Shown: positions 1-7,899 of the stretch, one piece after another | Numbering within the stretch: position 1 is the first letter of the stretch | How the letters are laid out: every line of letters begins with the position of its first letter | NCBI GenBank assembly: GCA_046328995.1 | Contig: JAXLVN010000003.1 | Span: forward strand, 124,001 to 188,000 | Direction: 5' to 3' | Source: JADJXV01 sp046328995 | Lineage (GTDB): Bacteria > Bacteroidota > Ignavibacteria > Kapaibacteriales > UBA961 | DNA length: 64,000 nt | Notes under the pieces: model-generated | Database searches by the model: none | What the model saw: only the letters and a program-made list of their open reading frames with translations | What the model was told of the DNA's origin: nothing | Translations under genes and position numbers: made by a program

Positions 1-3000
1 AATGCGTTTTTGTTTGCCGCTATTTCGTTTGGTGTGGGGCTGCTTTTCCGGAGTTTTATCGCGGTGTATGTGCAGGGTTTTGCGCTGCTTATCCTCTGGT
101 CTGTCTCGCAGAATTTCACCCGGGAAATTGAGAATCGCACGCTTGCTGCGATCCTCGACCCGATGGGATTCCGCGCGTTTAGTATTTATACTGAATTCTG
201 GACGCCGATTGAAAAAAACACGCAACTCATTGGATTCACGGGAGAAATCCTCATCAACCGGCTCGTGTGGATGGGTGTCGCGGCGGTGATATTCGCAATT
301 ACCTATTCGCTGTTTAAAATGAATGTGCAGGGAATTACCCTGCGCAAGTCGAAAAAGAAATCGACGATTCCTATCGAACCAACAGCGCCGGCACAAGCGC
401 CGCATCAACCGACGCTTGTCTATAGTCTTGCGACGTCGATTAAACAATATCTTGCGCTCTCGAAATTGTACATCGCAAGTATTATTCGTGAAAAACCCTT
501 TGCGGCAATTGCGCTCATCGGACTCATGAATTTCGGGATTAATGCCTATTATGCCAATCATACGGAGAATACGGATGTGCAACCGGTGACGTATTTGATG
601 ATTGACACCATTCGCGGTGTATTTACCATCTTTTCGCTGATAATTTCCACGCTGTATGCCGGGGAACTGGTGTGGAAAGAGCGTAGTATTCGCCTCGCGC
701 AAACGTTCGACGCGCTGCCAATGCCGGTGTGGGTGGGAATCGCAGGTAAATTAACCGCGCTCACGGCAGTGCAGGTTGTGATTACGATTATCATGATTTT
801 GGGTGGAATGCTCACGCAATTGTTCCAAGGTTATACCAATTTCGAACTCGGACAATACCTCCAATATCTGTGCATGATCGCTCTGCCGACGTATTTGATT
901 ACCAATATCGTAGCGCTGACGATTCATGTGCTCGTGAATCAGAAATATGTGGGACACATGGTGGTAATTCTCTTTTATATATTTAAGTTAGTTGCGCCGC
1001 AGCTGGGATTCGAACATCGGATGTGGGACTTCGGTTCGTCGCGCTTTGGCATCTACTCCGACATGAACGGCTGGGCTCCGTTTTATGAACGCGGTTTCTC
1101 GTATTTACTGTTCTTTCTTGCCGTTGGCGCGGTGCTGACATGGATTGCCACGAGCTTTACGGTGCGTGGTACGGAGGACAGATGGAAGCTTCGCCTTCGA
1201 AGTTTTCGCGCGCGGATGAGCAAGCCGTCGATGACATTTGCGAGTTCGGCGCTGATACTATCGCTGGGCTATGGAGGGTTTATTTATTACAATACGAATT
1301 TCCTTAATGTGAATAAAACTGACAAGCAGACCGAACTCGAAACGGTGAAATATGAGAAGACCTACGGGCATTTGCGGTCGTCGCTGCAGCCGAAGATTAC
1401 GGCGTTGTATGTCAATTGTGAGTTGCACCCGTACGAACATTGGTACACGATGTCGGGCGTGCAGACGCTCAAGAATCGTGAGTCGGTGCCGATTGATTCG
1501 CTCATTGTGAGCTACAATCAAGACCTTACTCTTAATCGACTTACATTTAATCGTCCGCTCACGCTTTTGCTCAATGATACTGTTACCGGTGTGAAGATTT
1601 ATAAGTTTGTTACGCCGCTCGCTCCGGGTGACTCGATGAAGGTGGATTTCAGCATCGGGCATTATCGTAAAGGATTTAATAATACGAATATCAACACGCG
1701 GATTATTGATAATGGCACATTCCTTTACACCGATGTAGCGCCTGCGTACGGCTATAATGTCGATGCCGAGATGAGCGACCCGAGTGATCGCAAGAAGTAC
1801 GGTTTGCCGGTGAAGGAGCGTATTCCATTGATTACCAACGATAAGGCAAAGAATGTAAGCTATCTCACGGCAGGCGCCGATCTGATTGATTTTGAAGCGG
1901 TTGTGAGCACGGCGCCGGATCAGATTGCGATAGCGCCCGGGTATTTGCAGAAGGAATGGGTCGAATCAACGCCATGGGGACAGCGGAAGTTTTTCCATTA
2001 TAAAATGGATCAGCAGATTTGGAATTTCGTGGCAATTCTCTCCGGCAAGTATGCTGTGGCGCGCGATGTGTGGATGTCGCCGGAGGGGAAGAAAGTGAAT
2101 CTTGAGGTGTACTATCATCCGGGACATGACTATAATATTGCGAATTTTATGGAGTCAGCGAAAGGTGGATTGGACTATTATTCGAAGAATTTCAGTCCGT
2201 ATCAGCACTCGCAGTATCGGGTGATTGAATTCCCGCGGTATGAGTCCTTTGCGCAGGCATTTCCGAATACGATTCCGTTTTCGGAGTCGATGCAGTTTAT
2301 TGCGCGGCAGGATAAGGACCCGAACACGGATAACATCGATTTCGGATTTTTTGTCAATGCGCATGAACTTGGTCATCAGTGGTGGGCGCATCAGGTTTTG
2401 GGTTCGAATCAGCAGGGTTGCACGATTATGTCCGAGTCACTTGCCGAGTATTCGGCGCTTCGCGTGATGGAAAAGAAATACGGGCAGGCAATGACGCAGA
2501 AGTTTTTGCGGTATGAATTAGACGGTTACCTCCGCGGACGCTCGACCGAGTCACGTGCCGAACAGCCGATTGCGTACAATGAGAATCAATCGTATATCCA
2601 TTATAATAAAGGTTCGCACACGTTCTACTGTCTCGCAGACTACATCGGCGAAGACACCTTGAACGCTGCGCTTGCGGAGTTTATCCGCGTTTGGGGCGGG
2701 AAATTCCGTCCCTACCCGAATTCCCGTGATTTACTCCCGATTCTCCGCAAGCACACGCCCGACTCGCTGCAAGGACTCGTCACGGATTTGTTCGAGAAGA
2801 TTACGCTCTACAGCAATGAAATCGCATCGAGCACAGCGAAGAAGAATTCGGACGGCACGTATGCGGTGACGGTGAATGTTAAGTCCAATAAATTCTACTC
2901 CGACAGTGTGGGTAATCAAACGAAGGTTCCGCTCAGCGACTGGATCGACATCGGAGTTTTTGCCAAGTCCAAGAAGGGCACGCTCCTCGATAACCCATTA

Positions 3001-3147
3001 TATTTCAAGAAACATAAAATCACAGCCGAGACAATGCAATTCACCTTCACGGTGAAGGAAAAACCAATGAAAGTAGGTATAGACCCTTTCTACAAATTGG
3101 TTGATAGGAGTCCGGATGATAATGTGAAGTCGGTAGAGGTGCAGTAG
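1..3147 (+). CDS. ABC-2 permease fused to M1 family aminopeptidase (5' truncated by window)
   Basis: The frame is open from base 1, so the start lies upstream of the window. The first about 400 visible residues hold many hydrophobic segments with the look of ABC-2 exporter permeases. The rest is a soluble M1 zinc metallopeptidase. Its zinc motif HELGHQWWAH begins at visible residue 788 (His788, Glu789, His792), and the third ligand is probably the Glu of MSESLAEY at 812. Permease/M1 fusions are known in Bacteroidota and usually sit beside an ABC ATPase gene, which would be upstream and out of view. The peptidase probably faces the periplasm, but the substrate is unknown. A terminator hairpin follows the stop. 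Confidence 0.88.
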   Translation, partial: NAFLFAAISFGVGLLFRSFIAVYVQGFALLILWSVSQNFTREIENRTLAAILDPMGFRAFSIYTEFWTPIEKNTQLIGFTGEILINRLVWMGVAAVIFAITYSLFKMNVQGITLRKSKKKSTIPIEPTAPAQAPHQPTLVYSLATSIKQYLALSKLYIASIIREKPFAAIALIGLMNFGINAYYANHTENTDVQPVTYLMIDTIRGVFTIFSLIISTLYAGELVWKERSIRLAQTFDALPMPVWVGIAGKLTALTAVQVVITIIMILGGMLTQLFQGYTNFELGQYLQYLCMIALPTYLITNIVALTIHVLVNQKYVGHMVVILFYIFKLVAPQLGFEHRMWDFGSSRFGIYSDMNGWAPFYERGFSYLLFFLAVGAVLTWIATSFTVRGTEDRWKLRLRSFRARMSKPSMTFASSALILSLGYGGFIYYNTNFLNVNKTDKQTELETVKYEKTYGHLRSSLQPKITALYVNCELHPYEHWYTMSGVQTLKNRESVPIDSLIVSYNQDLTLNRLTFNRPLTLLLNDTVTGVKIYKFVTPLAPGDSMKVDFSIGHYRKGFNNTNINTRIIDNGTFLYTDVAPAYGYNVDAEMSDPSDRKKYGLPVKERIPLITNDKAKNVSYLTAGADLIDFEAVVSTAPDQIAIAPGYLQKEWVESTPWGQRKFFHYKMDQQIWNFVAILSGKYAVARDVWMSPEGKKVNLEVYYHPGHDYNIANFMESAKGGLDYYSKNFSPYQHSQYRVIEFPRYESFAQAFPNTIPFSESMQFIARQDKDPNTDNIDFGFFVNAHELGHQWWAHQVLGSNQQGCTIMSESLAEYSALRVMEKKYGQAMTQKFLRYELDGYLRGRSTESRAEQPIAYNENQSYIHYNKGSHTFYCLADYIGEDTLNAALAEFIRVWGGKFRPYPNSRDLLPILRKHTPDSLQGLVTDLFEKITLYSNEIASSTAKKNSDGTYAVTVNVKSNKFYSDSVGNQTKVPLSDWIDIGVFAKSKKGTLLDNPLYFKKHKITAETMQFTFTVKEKPMKVGIDPFYKLVDRSPDDNVKSVEVQ

Positions 3148-3162
3148 GGGATATGTTTGTGG

Positions 3163-3202
3163 AAAGCCGTTCGAGATTTAGGTTTCGGGCGGCTTTTTTT
3201 TT
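3163..3202 (+). terminator. Rho-independent terminator after the ABC-2/M1 gene
   Basis: Arms AAAGCCG and CGGCTTT enclose a loop of about 20 nt with partial internal pairing and are followed by a run of T. It lies 15 bases after the stop of the preceding gene. Confidence 0.7.
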
Positions 3203-3424
3203 GTCGAAGTTAAGAGAATGCTTACGCATCGGTTGGAAGTTAAGATGGCTTGTATTTAAAACTGTTTTGATGATTTGGGGATATTGGGAATTAGGTGTAT
3301 TTTGCAGGGAATGGGATGAGGAGTTTCTTTTCGGTGCGTTGTAGTGAGATTGAGATGGAAGATAAAGCAAATAAATCAGTTAGAAGTACACGGTGAAAAA
3401 CGCACACAATATTAACATGAATCC

Positions 3425-3814
3425 ATGAGTAAATTAGCTTGTGTTTGCGGTCATATAATTGTTGACCAAACTGACAATCTTATCTACAAGGCACACTTTG
3501 TACGCGAGCAAGATGTAGATTCAATAAACGGCTACCTTACTGACATAGCAGCTTTTATTCTTGCCATTAGAACAGGAGAAAGAGACAAATGGTTAGTAGA
3601 GTACTTTGGAACTGATATTTATAAAACTCTTTCCGATGGAGATGTTGTTCATGATATCATTTTACGATATTCAGTACAATTTGAAAGCATGATGTATATA
3701 TGTGAAAAATGTGGTCGAATACAACTCCAGAAGGGAAAAGAGAATACATTCATTTCATTTGTACCGGAAGAGAGCAATTGGCAGAGTATTTTTAATGGGC
3801 TTTCGAGGAGATAA
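3425..3814 (+). CDS. Hypothetical protein with split zinc-ribbon-like cysteines
   Basis: A 129-residue soluble protein with no signal peptide. It has a Cys pair near the N terminus (CVCG, residues 6-9) and a second pair (CEKCG) near residue 98, a spacing that could form one zinc site. Similar short proteins of unknown function occur in Bacteroidota, often among polymorphic-toxin immunity genes, but no toxin is visible here. The gene stands alone in AT-rich DNA, and a dispersed hairpin repeat begins 10 bases after its stop. Function not recognised. Confidence 0.6.
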   Translation: MSKLACVCGHIIVDQTDNLIYKAHFVREQDVDSINGYLTDIAAFILAIRTGERDKWLVEYFGTDIYKTLSDGDVVHDIILRYSVQFESMMYICEKCGRIQLQKGKENTFISFVPEESNWQSIFNGLSRR

Positions 3815-3823
3815 GATAATATC

Positions 3824-3905
3824 CCGTCCACTCAGTTTTAAAACTGACCGTAAACACTTACCAATGAAACGGTTGCATGATAGAGTACTTGAAGAAGTAT
3901 TTCTT
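3824..3905 (+). repeat. Dispersed hairpin-tail repeat, copy a (subfamily A)
   Basis: Layout is CCGTCC, then a hairpin (CAGTTTT/AAAACTG), then the conserved tail CCGTAAACACTTACC and AAACGGTTGCATGATAG. Copies at 5339 and 5739 share this order almost base for base; others in the window are more diverged. Confidence 0.75.
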
Positions 3906-4079
3906 TCGTAAATTTAGAAGGTTCAAGAGTTATAGGCAGGGGACAAATTAATCGTATAATGAATACTACACTGCGAAAAGATAGTCGTTAGCACAGACTT
4001 TGTAGTAACTACGTCGATAAACATATTCTAAGCTTTGACATAAAGCTTCAATAATTCAGATAATTACACAAAAAAACAA

Positions 4080-5315
4080 ATGGACGACATACTACTATTA
4101 ACAGACAGAGTACAAAACACTTTACTCCTTGGTGAAAGCCATTTTAGAGAGTTTAAATCTGCTTTGGAAGGAAAACCTGACAACAAAAAACCTAGATTGA
4201 CCAAATCAATTTGTGCTGATATCGGGGAGGCATTAGTTGCTTTTGCCAATGCTGATGGTGGTGCCGTACTCGTTGGAGTCGAAGATGATGGTACAATCAC
4301 AGGGATTCCACATTCTGAAGAAGATATTCAAATAATGCTTCAAGCGGTGACGACGCATGTGTATCATGGGCAACAATTACCGTTAACCAACGCAAATAAA
4401 CTGATACTAGAGAATAAGACCGTTCTGTACTTTTCTGTAAATAAAGGTACTACGATGATTTATCAGCTTCCGGACGGACGATGTGTTCGGCGGCGAGATA
4501 AATCTACCTTGCCTGCTTCTGTTGACCAGATTCAGTTCGAAAGACAAGAAATCAAATCGCGTGAGTACGACAGTCAATTTGTCGATGGTGCAACGGTGAT
4601 GGACTTGGATCGCAATCTGCTTCAGGGTATTGCAGATCAATATATTAAAGGACTGAGCATTGAGAGATACTTGCAGCAAATAGGATTAGCCGATTACGCT
4701 CAAAATGGACTTCGGCTAAAAAGAGCAGCTCTCTTACTCTTTGCCATGGATATTGACAGGTGGCATCCTCGATGTCAGGTTCGCTTTTTAAAAGTGAATG
4801 GCAGCACCGTTGAATCAGGAGAAAAATATAATGTCGTGAGCGATGAGGTCGTGAAAGGGAATATTTTTGAACTCGTGATTAGATCATGGGAACATGCTCG
4901 TTCGTATCTTGCTTATAAGACAGAGTTTGGAAGTAATTCACAATTCGAACAAAAGTACATTTATCCAGAAGATGCCGTACGCGAAGCTATTCTTAATGCC
5001 ATTGCCCACAGAGATTATAGTATTGCCAATGCAATAGAAGTATTTTTCTTCGATGACAGAATGGAAATTAAGAGTCCGGGTGCATTGATATCAACGTTAA
5101 CAATTAAGAACTTATATATGTTGGAAGGTTCCCACGAATCCAGGAATTCTTTAATCGCACGAGTATTACGTGAGAGTAAGCTCATGAGAGAATTAGGTGA
5201 AGGAATGAAGCGGATTTTTACGCTCATGCAAGAACAAGACCGTATAAAACCGGAGTTGTATTCAAATGGATTATGGTTCAGAGTAACGCTTTCGAGGAAA
5301 ACGAGCGTACATTGA
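4080..5315 (+). CDS. AlbA_2 (Schlafen-type) putative nucleic-acid-binding protein with HATPase_c_4 domain
   Basis: 411 residues. The N-terminal AlbA_2-like domain (about residues 15-130) shows the family pattern: REFKSALEG near residue 22, then GEALVAFANADGG and VGVEDDGTITGIP. The C-terminal half (about 295-350) carries EAILNAIAHRDYS and RMEIKSPG, typical of the GHKL-like HATPase_c_4 domain in this family. Such proteins are annotated as transcriptional regulators or ATP-dependent helicase-like proteins, and their true role is mostly unknown. The gene is monocistronic and flanked by same-orientation copies of the dispersed hairpin repeat (3824-3905 and 5339-5417), which suggests accessory DNA. 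Confidence 0.82.
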   Translation: MDDILLLTDRVQNTLLLGESHFREFKSALEGKPDNKKPRLTKSICADIGEALVAFANADGGAVLVGVEDDGTITGIPHSEEDIQIMLQAVTTHVYHGQQLPLTNANKLILENKTVLYFSVNKGTTMIYQLPDGRCVRRRDKSTLPASVDQIQFERQEIKSREYDSQFVDGATVMDLDRNLLQGIADQYIKGLSIERYLQQIGLADYAQNGLRLKRAALLLFAMDIDRWHPRCQVRFLKVNGSTVESGEKYNVVSDEVVKGNIFELVIRSWEHARSYLAYKTEFGSNSQFEQKYIYPEDAVREAILNAIAHRDYSIANAIEVFFFDDRMEIKSPGALISTLTIKNLYMLEGSHESRNSLIARVLRESKLMRELGEGMKRIFTLMQEQDRIKPELYSNGLWFRVTLSRKTSVH

Positions 5316-5338
5316 ACTACATCAAGCGACTGTTTGCG

Positions 5339-5417
5339 TCCGCCCAGTTTTTAAAACTGACCGTAATTACTTGCCGATGAAACGGTTGCATGATAGCGAA
5401 ATTAAAGTAGTATTTCC
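5339..5417 (+). repeat. Dispersed hairpin-tail repeat, copy b (subfamily A)
   Basis: GTCCGC, then a hairpin CAGTTTTTAAAACTG, then CCGTAATTACTTGCCGATG and AAACGGTTGCATGATAG. It lies 23 bases after the AlbA_2 gene stop and closely matches copies at 3824 and 5739. Confidence 0.75.
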
Positions 5418-5495
5418 TGTATACATTCTCTCTCATCGAAGATTGCTCACATGAATCAATGCAATTCAGGGACAAGCGGTGAGATGTTTTTAATG

Positions 5496-5532
5496 ACACG
5501 TATGTATGTTCAGTTCAAAGCACTGAGCGGAC
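5496..5532 (-). repeat. Dispersed hairpin-tail repeat, copy g (partial, reverse orientation)
   Basis: On the minus strand it reads GTCCGCTCAGT, loop, ACTGAAC followed by a diverged start of the tail (ATACATACGTG). Only the hairpin and the start of the tail are recognisable. Confidence 0.55.
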
Positions 5533-5560
5533 GGTGAATTGGCTCGTGGAACTGTACAGT

Positions 5561-5725
5561 TGATGCATATCGGATGTTCAATGTTGTAGAGACGTTGCAT
5601 GCAACGTCTCTACGGAAGATGCATATTGGATGTTCAACGTTGTAGAGACGTTGCATGCAACGTCTCTACGGTTGTTAGATTTCGGATTTTGGATGTTGTA
5701 GAGACGTTGCATGCAACGTCTCTAC
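5561..5725. repeat. Three copies of a perfect 28-bp palindrome
   Basis: Each copy is GTAGAGACGTTGCA followed by its exact reverse complement TGCAACGTCTCTAC, at 5586-5613, 5642-5669 and 5698-5725. Centre-to-centre spacing is 56 bases each time, and the first two share a flank containing GGATGTTCAA. Each copy could form a 14-bp cruciform or RNA hairpin. Related palindromes starting GTAGAGACG are, from memory, frequent between genes of cyanobacteria and Bacteroidota. Confidence 0.85.
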
Positions 5726-5738
5726 GGGATATACATTT

Positions 5739-5818
5739 CCGTTCAGTCAGTTTTTAAAACTGACCGTAAACACATACCGATCAAACGGTTGCATGATAGC
5801 CCAATCGAAACATTTTTT
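5739..5818 (+). repeat. Dispersed hairpin-tail repeat, copy c (subfamily A)
   Basis: CCGTTCAGTCAG, a hairpin GTCAGTTTTTAAAACTGAC, then CCGTAAACACATACC and CAAACGGTTGCATGATAG. It is oriented away from reverse copy g, and the palindrome array lies between them. Confidence 0.75.
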
Positions 5819-5909
5819 ATCTATGTAATCGAAGATAGTATGTACGGAACGTCACGCTACGCTTCTAACAAATAAAACAACTATTCCTAACTCTCCAACA
5901 ATCAACACC

Positions 5910-6029
5910 ATGAATCACATGACCATCAATAACCGAAACAGAATGAAAAAAGTAGCCCTGATTCTTGGCACAATTACCCTCATCATTGCTCTCTGGGGCT
6001 TGTATAATCTGCTGATAGCAGGTAAGTGA
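5910..6029 (+). CDS. Small single-pass membrane protein (39 aa)
   Basis: ATG at 5910, or an internal ATG at 5943 giving 28 residues. Residues 12-14 (MKK) are followed by an uninterrupted hydrophobic stretch VALILGTITLIIALWGLYNL and a short basic end (AGK). The MKK-plus-helix layout and the strong terminator 38 bases downstream support a real transcript. No family recognised. Confidence 0.45.
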   Translation: MNHMTINNRNRMKKVALILGTITLIIALWGLYNLLIAGK

Positions 6030-6067
6030 AGCATCTCGTGGTGTGATAAATAATCATCCGTACAATC

Positions 6068-6103
6068 AAGCCGCTTGAAACCACTCCTTCAAGCGGCTTT
6101 TCT
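6068..6103 (+). terminator. Rho-independent terminator
   Basis: A 12-bp perfect stem, AAGCCGCTTGAA and TTCAAGCGGCTT, with an 8-base loop and trailing T residues. It separates the small membrane protein from the kinase operon. Confidence 0.85.
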
Positions 6104-6151
6104 ATGGTAGTTGAGGTGGATTACAATGAATAGAAACAAGCCGAAAGAAAA

Positions 6152-6186
6152 TTGAAAGTCAGCCAACGGGTATTTGCGTATTTTTG
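6152..6186 (+). promoter_or_regulatory. Candidate Bacteroidota-type promoter for the kinase operon
   Basis: TTG at 6152-6154 and TATTTTTG at 6179-6186 fit the -33 TTG / -7 TAnnTTTG pattern with 24 bases between them. It follows the terminator and precedes the first kinase start by about 150 bases. Confidence 0.4.
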
Positions 6187-6336
6187 CCCGTCGGAACAAG
6201 ATGAGGTGTACCAATCGGTACTGCTTCGGGGTTCAAGGATGACAGATGATGAAAGCATGCGGGAGTATTCATTCAGCTAACCACAAAAATTGTCAGAGAA
6301 ATGCACATATTTACTTCGTAAAAACAGTTACCAACT

Positions 6337-7899
6337 ATGAAATTAGTAAAAGACATAGCAAGAATCGGGAATGTGCCCGGAGATGATGAGAATATCATAC
6401 ACCAGAAACAATTCTTGGTCTATGAAGGAGTACTGATGAGCTTAGGAGGACTCATGTGGGGCACCATCGTCCTCTTCCTCGACAGGCAGATGCAATCCAT
6501 TGTGCCGTACGGCTATATCCTCCTTACGATATGTAATCTTCTCTATTTCTATAAAAGCAAAAACTTCATGTTTGTTCGCAGCTTCCAGACCTCGATAAGT
6601 CTGCTGCTGCCATTTATCTTTCAGGCAGTGCTCGGTGGCTTCCATGCCTCCGGCGGCGTGATGCTATGGGCGATGCTCGCCGTCGCGGCTTCGCTCAGTT
6701 ATCAGAATATGAAGAGTAGTATCTACTGGCTGGTACTGTATTTAGTGCTTGCTATCCTCTGCGGCGTGTTTGACAGCGCCTTCATACAGTGGATCCACCC
6801 CACTACCTCCATGGAAATATCGATGATGCTCTATACGGTTAATATTGTGGTGATTTCTGCGATTATATTTGCACTTCTTATCTTTTATATCCTTCGGAAT
6901 AATACCTATTTACTGCTCAAGCAAACCCACCTCAAGCTCGTTCAAGCAGAGAAAATGGCTGTTCTCGGGCAAATCTCTGCCGGTGTCGCGCACGAAGTAA
7001 ATACGCCTTTGGGTGCAATCAAATCATCAGCCGAAGAATCCTCAAAAGCATTTGCAGAAATACTCCCTGATTTTATTTGGCTTACACAGTTGCTCAGTGA
7101 CAAAGAAAAGGAAATGTTTGTTGAATTTGTGTCCACGACCAAGCCAAGCACCCAAACGCTTTCAACGGCGGAAGAACGGGAGATTAAGAAAAGAATGAGA
7201 GCCCGGCTGGAAGAGCTTGATATACCAAACTCCCGCTTTATCGCCGACAGAATGGTGCAGGTGGGAATTTATGAGGTAACGCCTGCCTTCGAAAATATCG
7301 CTCATCAGGAACATTTCGAAAAGCTGATGATGATTACCTATAATATTTTCAACCAACAGCGGAGTAATCAAACGATACAAATGGCAGTTGATAAGGCTTC
7401 CCGCATTATCAAAGCGTTGAAGACGTATCTGCACACGTCAGCTTCGGGCGATGCAGAACCAATTAATCTCGCCGACAACATCGAGACCGTGCTGACGATC
7501 TATCAAAACCGCTTGAAGCAAGGTATAAAAGTCATTAAGAATTACGAAGACGTGCCGGATATATATGGTCATCCCGACCAGCTGAATCAGGTGTGGACAA
7601 ATCTCATCGTCAATGCAGTGCAGGCAATGGATGGCAAAGGCATGCTCATCATTGGAATTAAACAAGTCGATGCTACCGTAGAAGTAAGTATTAAAGATAC
7701 AGGCAGAGGAATTCCACTCGACATTCAGGATAAAATATTTGACCCGTTCTTCACCACAAAAGTATCGGGAGAAGGAAGCGGCTTAGGACTCGATATTATC
7801 AAACGTATCGTCGAAGATCACGGCGCGACCATTAGCTTCGAATCGACGGAAGGCGAAGGCGCTACGTTCTATGTCCAACTGCCAATTACGAGATACTAA
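6337..7899 (+). CDS. Membrane-bound sensor histidine kinase 1
   Basis: 520 residues. About six hydrophobic segments span residues 28-188 with no recognised periplasmic sensor domain. The phosphoacceptor His219 lies in VAHEVNTPLGAI. An unusually long helical stretch of about 200 residues, containing LSTAEEREIKK and RSNQTIQMAVDKASR, separates it from the GHKL ATPase. There the N box has Asn426 (NLIVNAVQAM), DTGRGIP is at 454-460 and GEGSGLGL at 478-485. This long-linker layout is, from memory, known in large cyanobacterial and Bacteroidota kinases. It is the first gene of a five-gene operon and close in sequence to the next two kinases, which implies tandem duplication. Confidence 0.92.
   Translation: MKLVKDIARIGNVPGDDENIIHQKQFLVYEGVLMSLGGLMWGTIVLFLDRQMQSIVPYGYILLTICNLLYFYKSKNFMFVRSFQTSISLLLPFIFQAVLGGFHASGGVMLWAMLAVAASLSYQNMKSSIYWLVLYLVLAILCGVFDSAFIQWIHPTTSMEISMMLYTVNIVVISAIIFALLIFYILRNNTYLLLKQTHLKLVQAEKMAVLGQISAGVAHEVNTPLGAIKSSAEESSKAFAEILPDFIWLTQLLSDKEKEMFVEFVSTTKPSTQTLSTAEEREIKKRMRARLEELDIPNSRFIADRMVQVGIYEVTPAFENIAHQEHFEKLMMITYNIFNQQRSNQTIQMAVDKASRIIKALKTYLHTSASGDAEPINLADNIETVLTIYQNRLKQGIKVIKNYEDVPDIYGHPDQLNQVWTNLIVNAVQAMDGKGMLIIGIKQVDATVEVSIKDTGRGIPLDIQDKIFDPFFTTKVSGEGSGLGLDIIKRIVEDHGATISFESTEGEGATFYVQLPITRY

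Larger units (their letters stand above)
5316..5909. other. Gene-free, repeat-dense intergenic region
   Basis: No credible coding region. It holds three copies of the dispersed hairpin-tail repeat (two forward, one reverse) and three copies of a perfect 28-base palindrome within 165 bases. The order is forward copy, reverse copy, palindrome array, forward copy. Confidence 0.7.
6030..6336. other. Intergenic region between the small membrane protein and the kinase operon
   Basis: About 307 bases without a gene. It holds a strong terminator (6068-6103), a candidate promoter (6152-6186) and a leader of about 150 bases before the first kinase start. No riboswitch or repeat was recognised. Confidence 0.6.

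Noticed and set aside
3153..3344. Open frame of 63 residues after the M1 fusion gene
   Set aside because: It overlaps the terminator hairpin and has an atypical Arg/Phe/Trp-rich composition.
5561..5725. CRISPR-like array
   Set aside because: The repeats are full palindromes, the first two intervening sequences share sequence instead of being unique spacers, and no cas genes are present.
3824..5818. Integron attC sites
   Set aside because: The hairpin-tail repeats lack the paired RYYYAAC/GTTRRRY core sites, and no integron integrase was seen.
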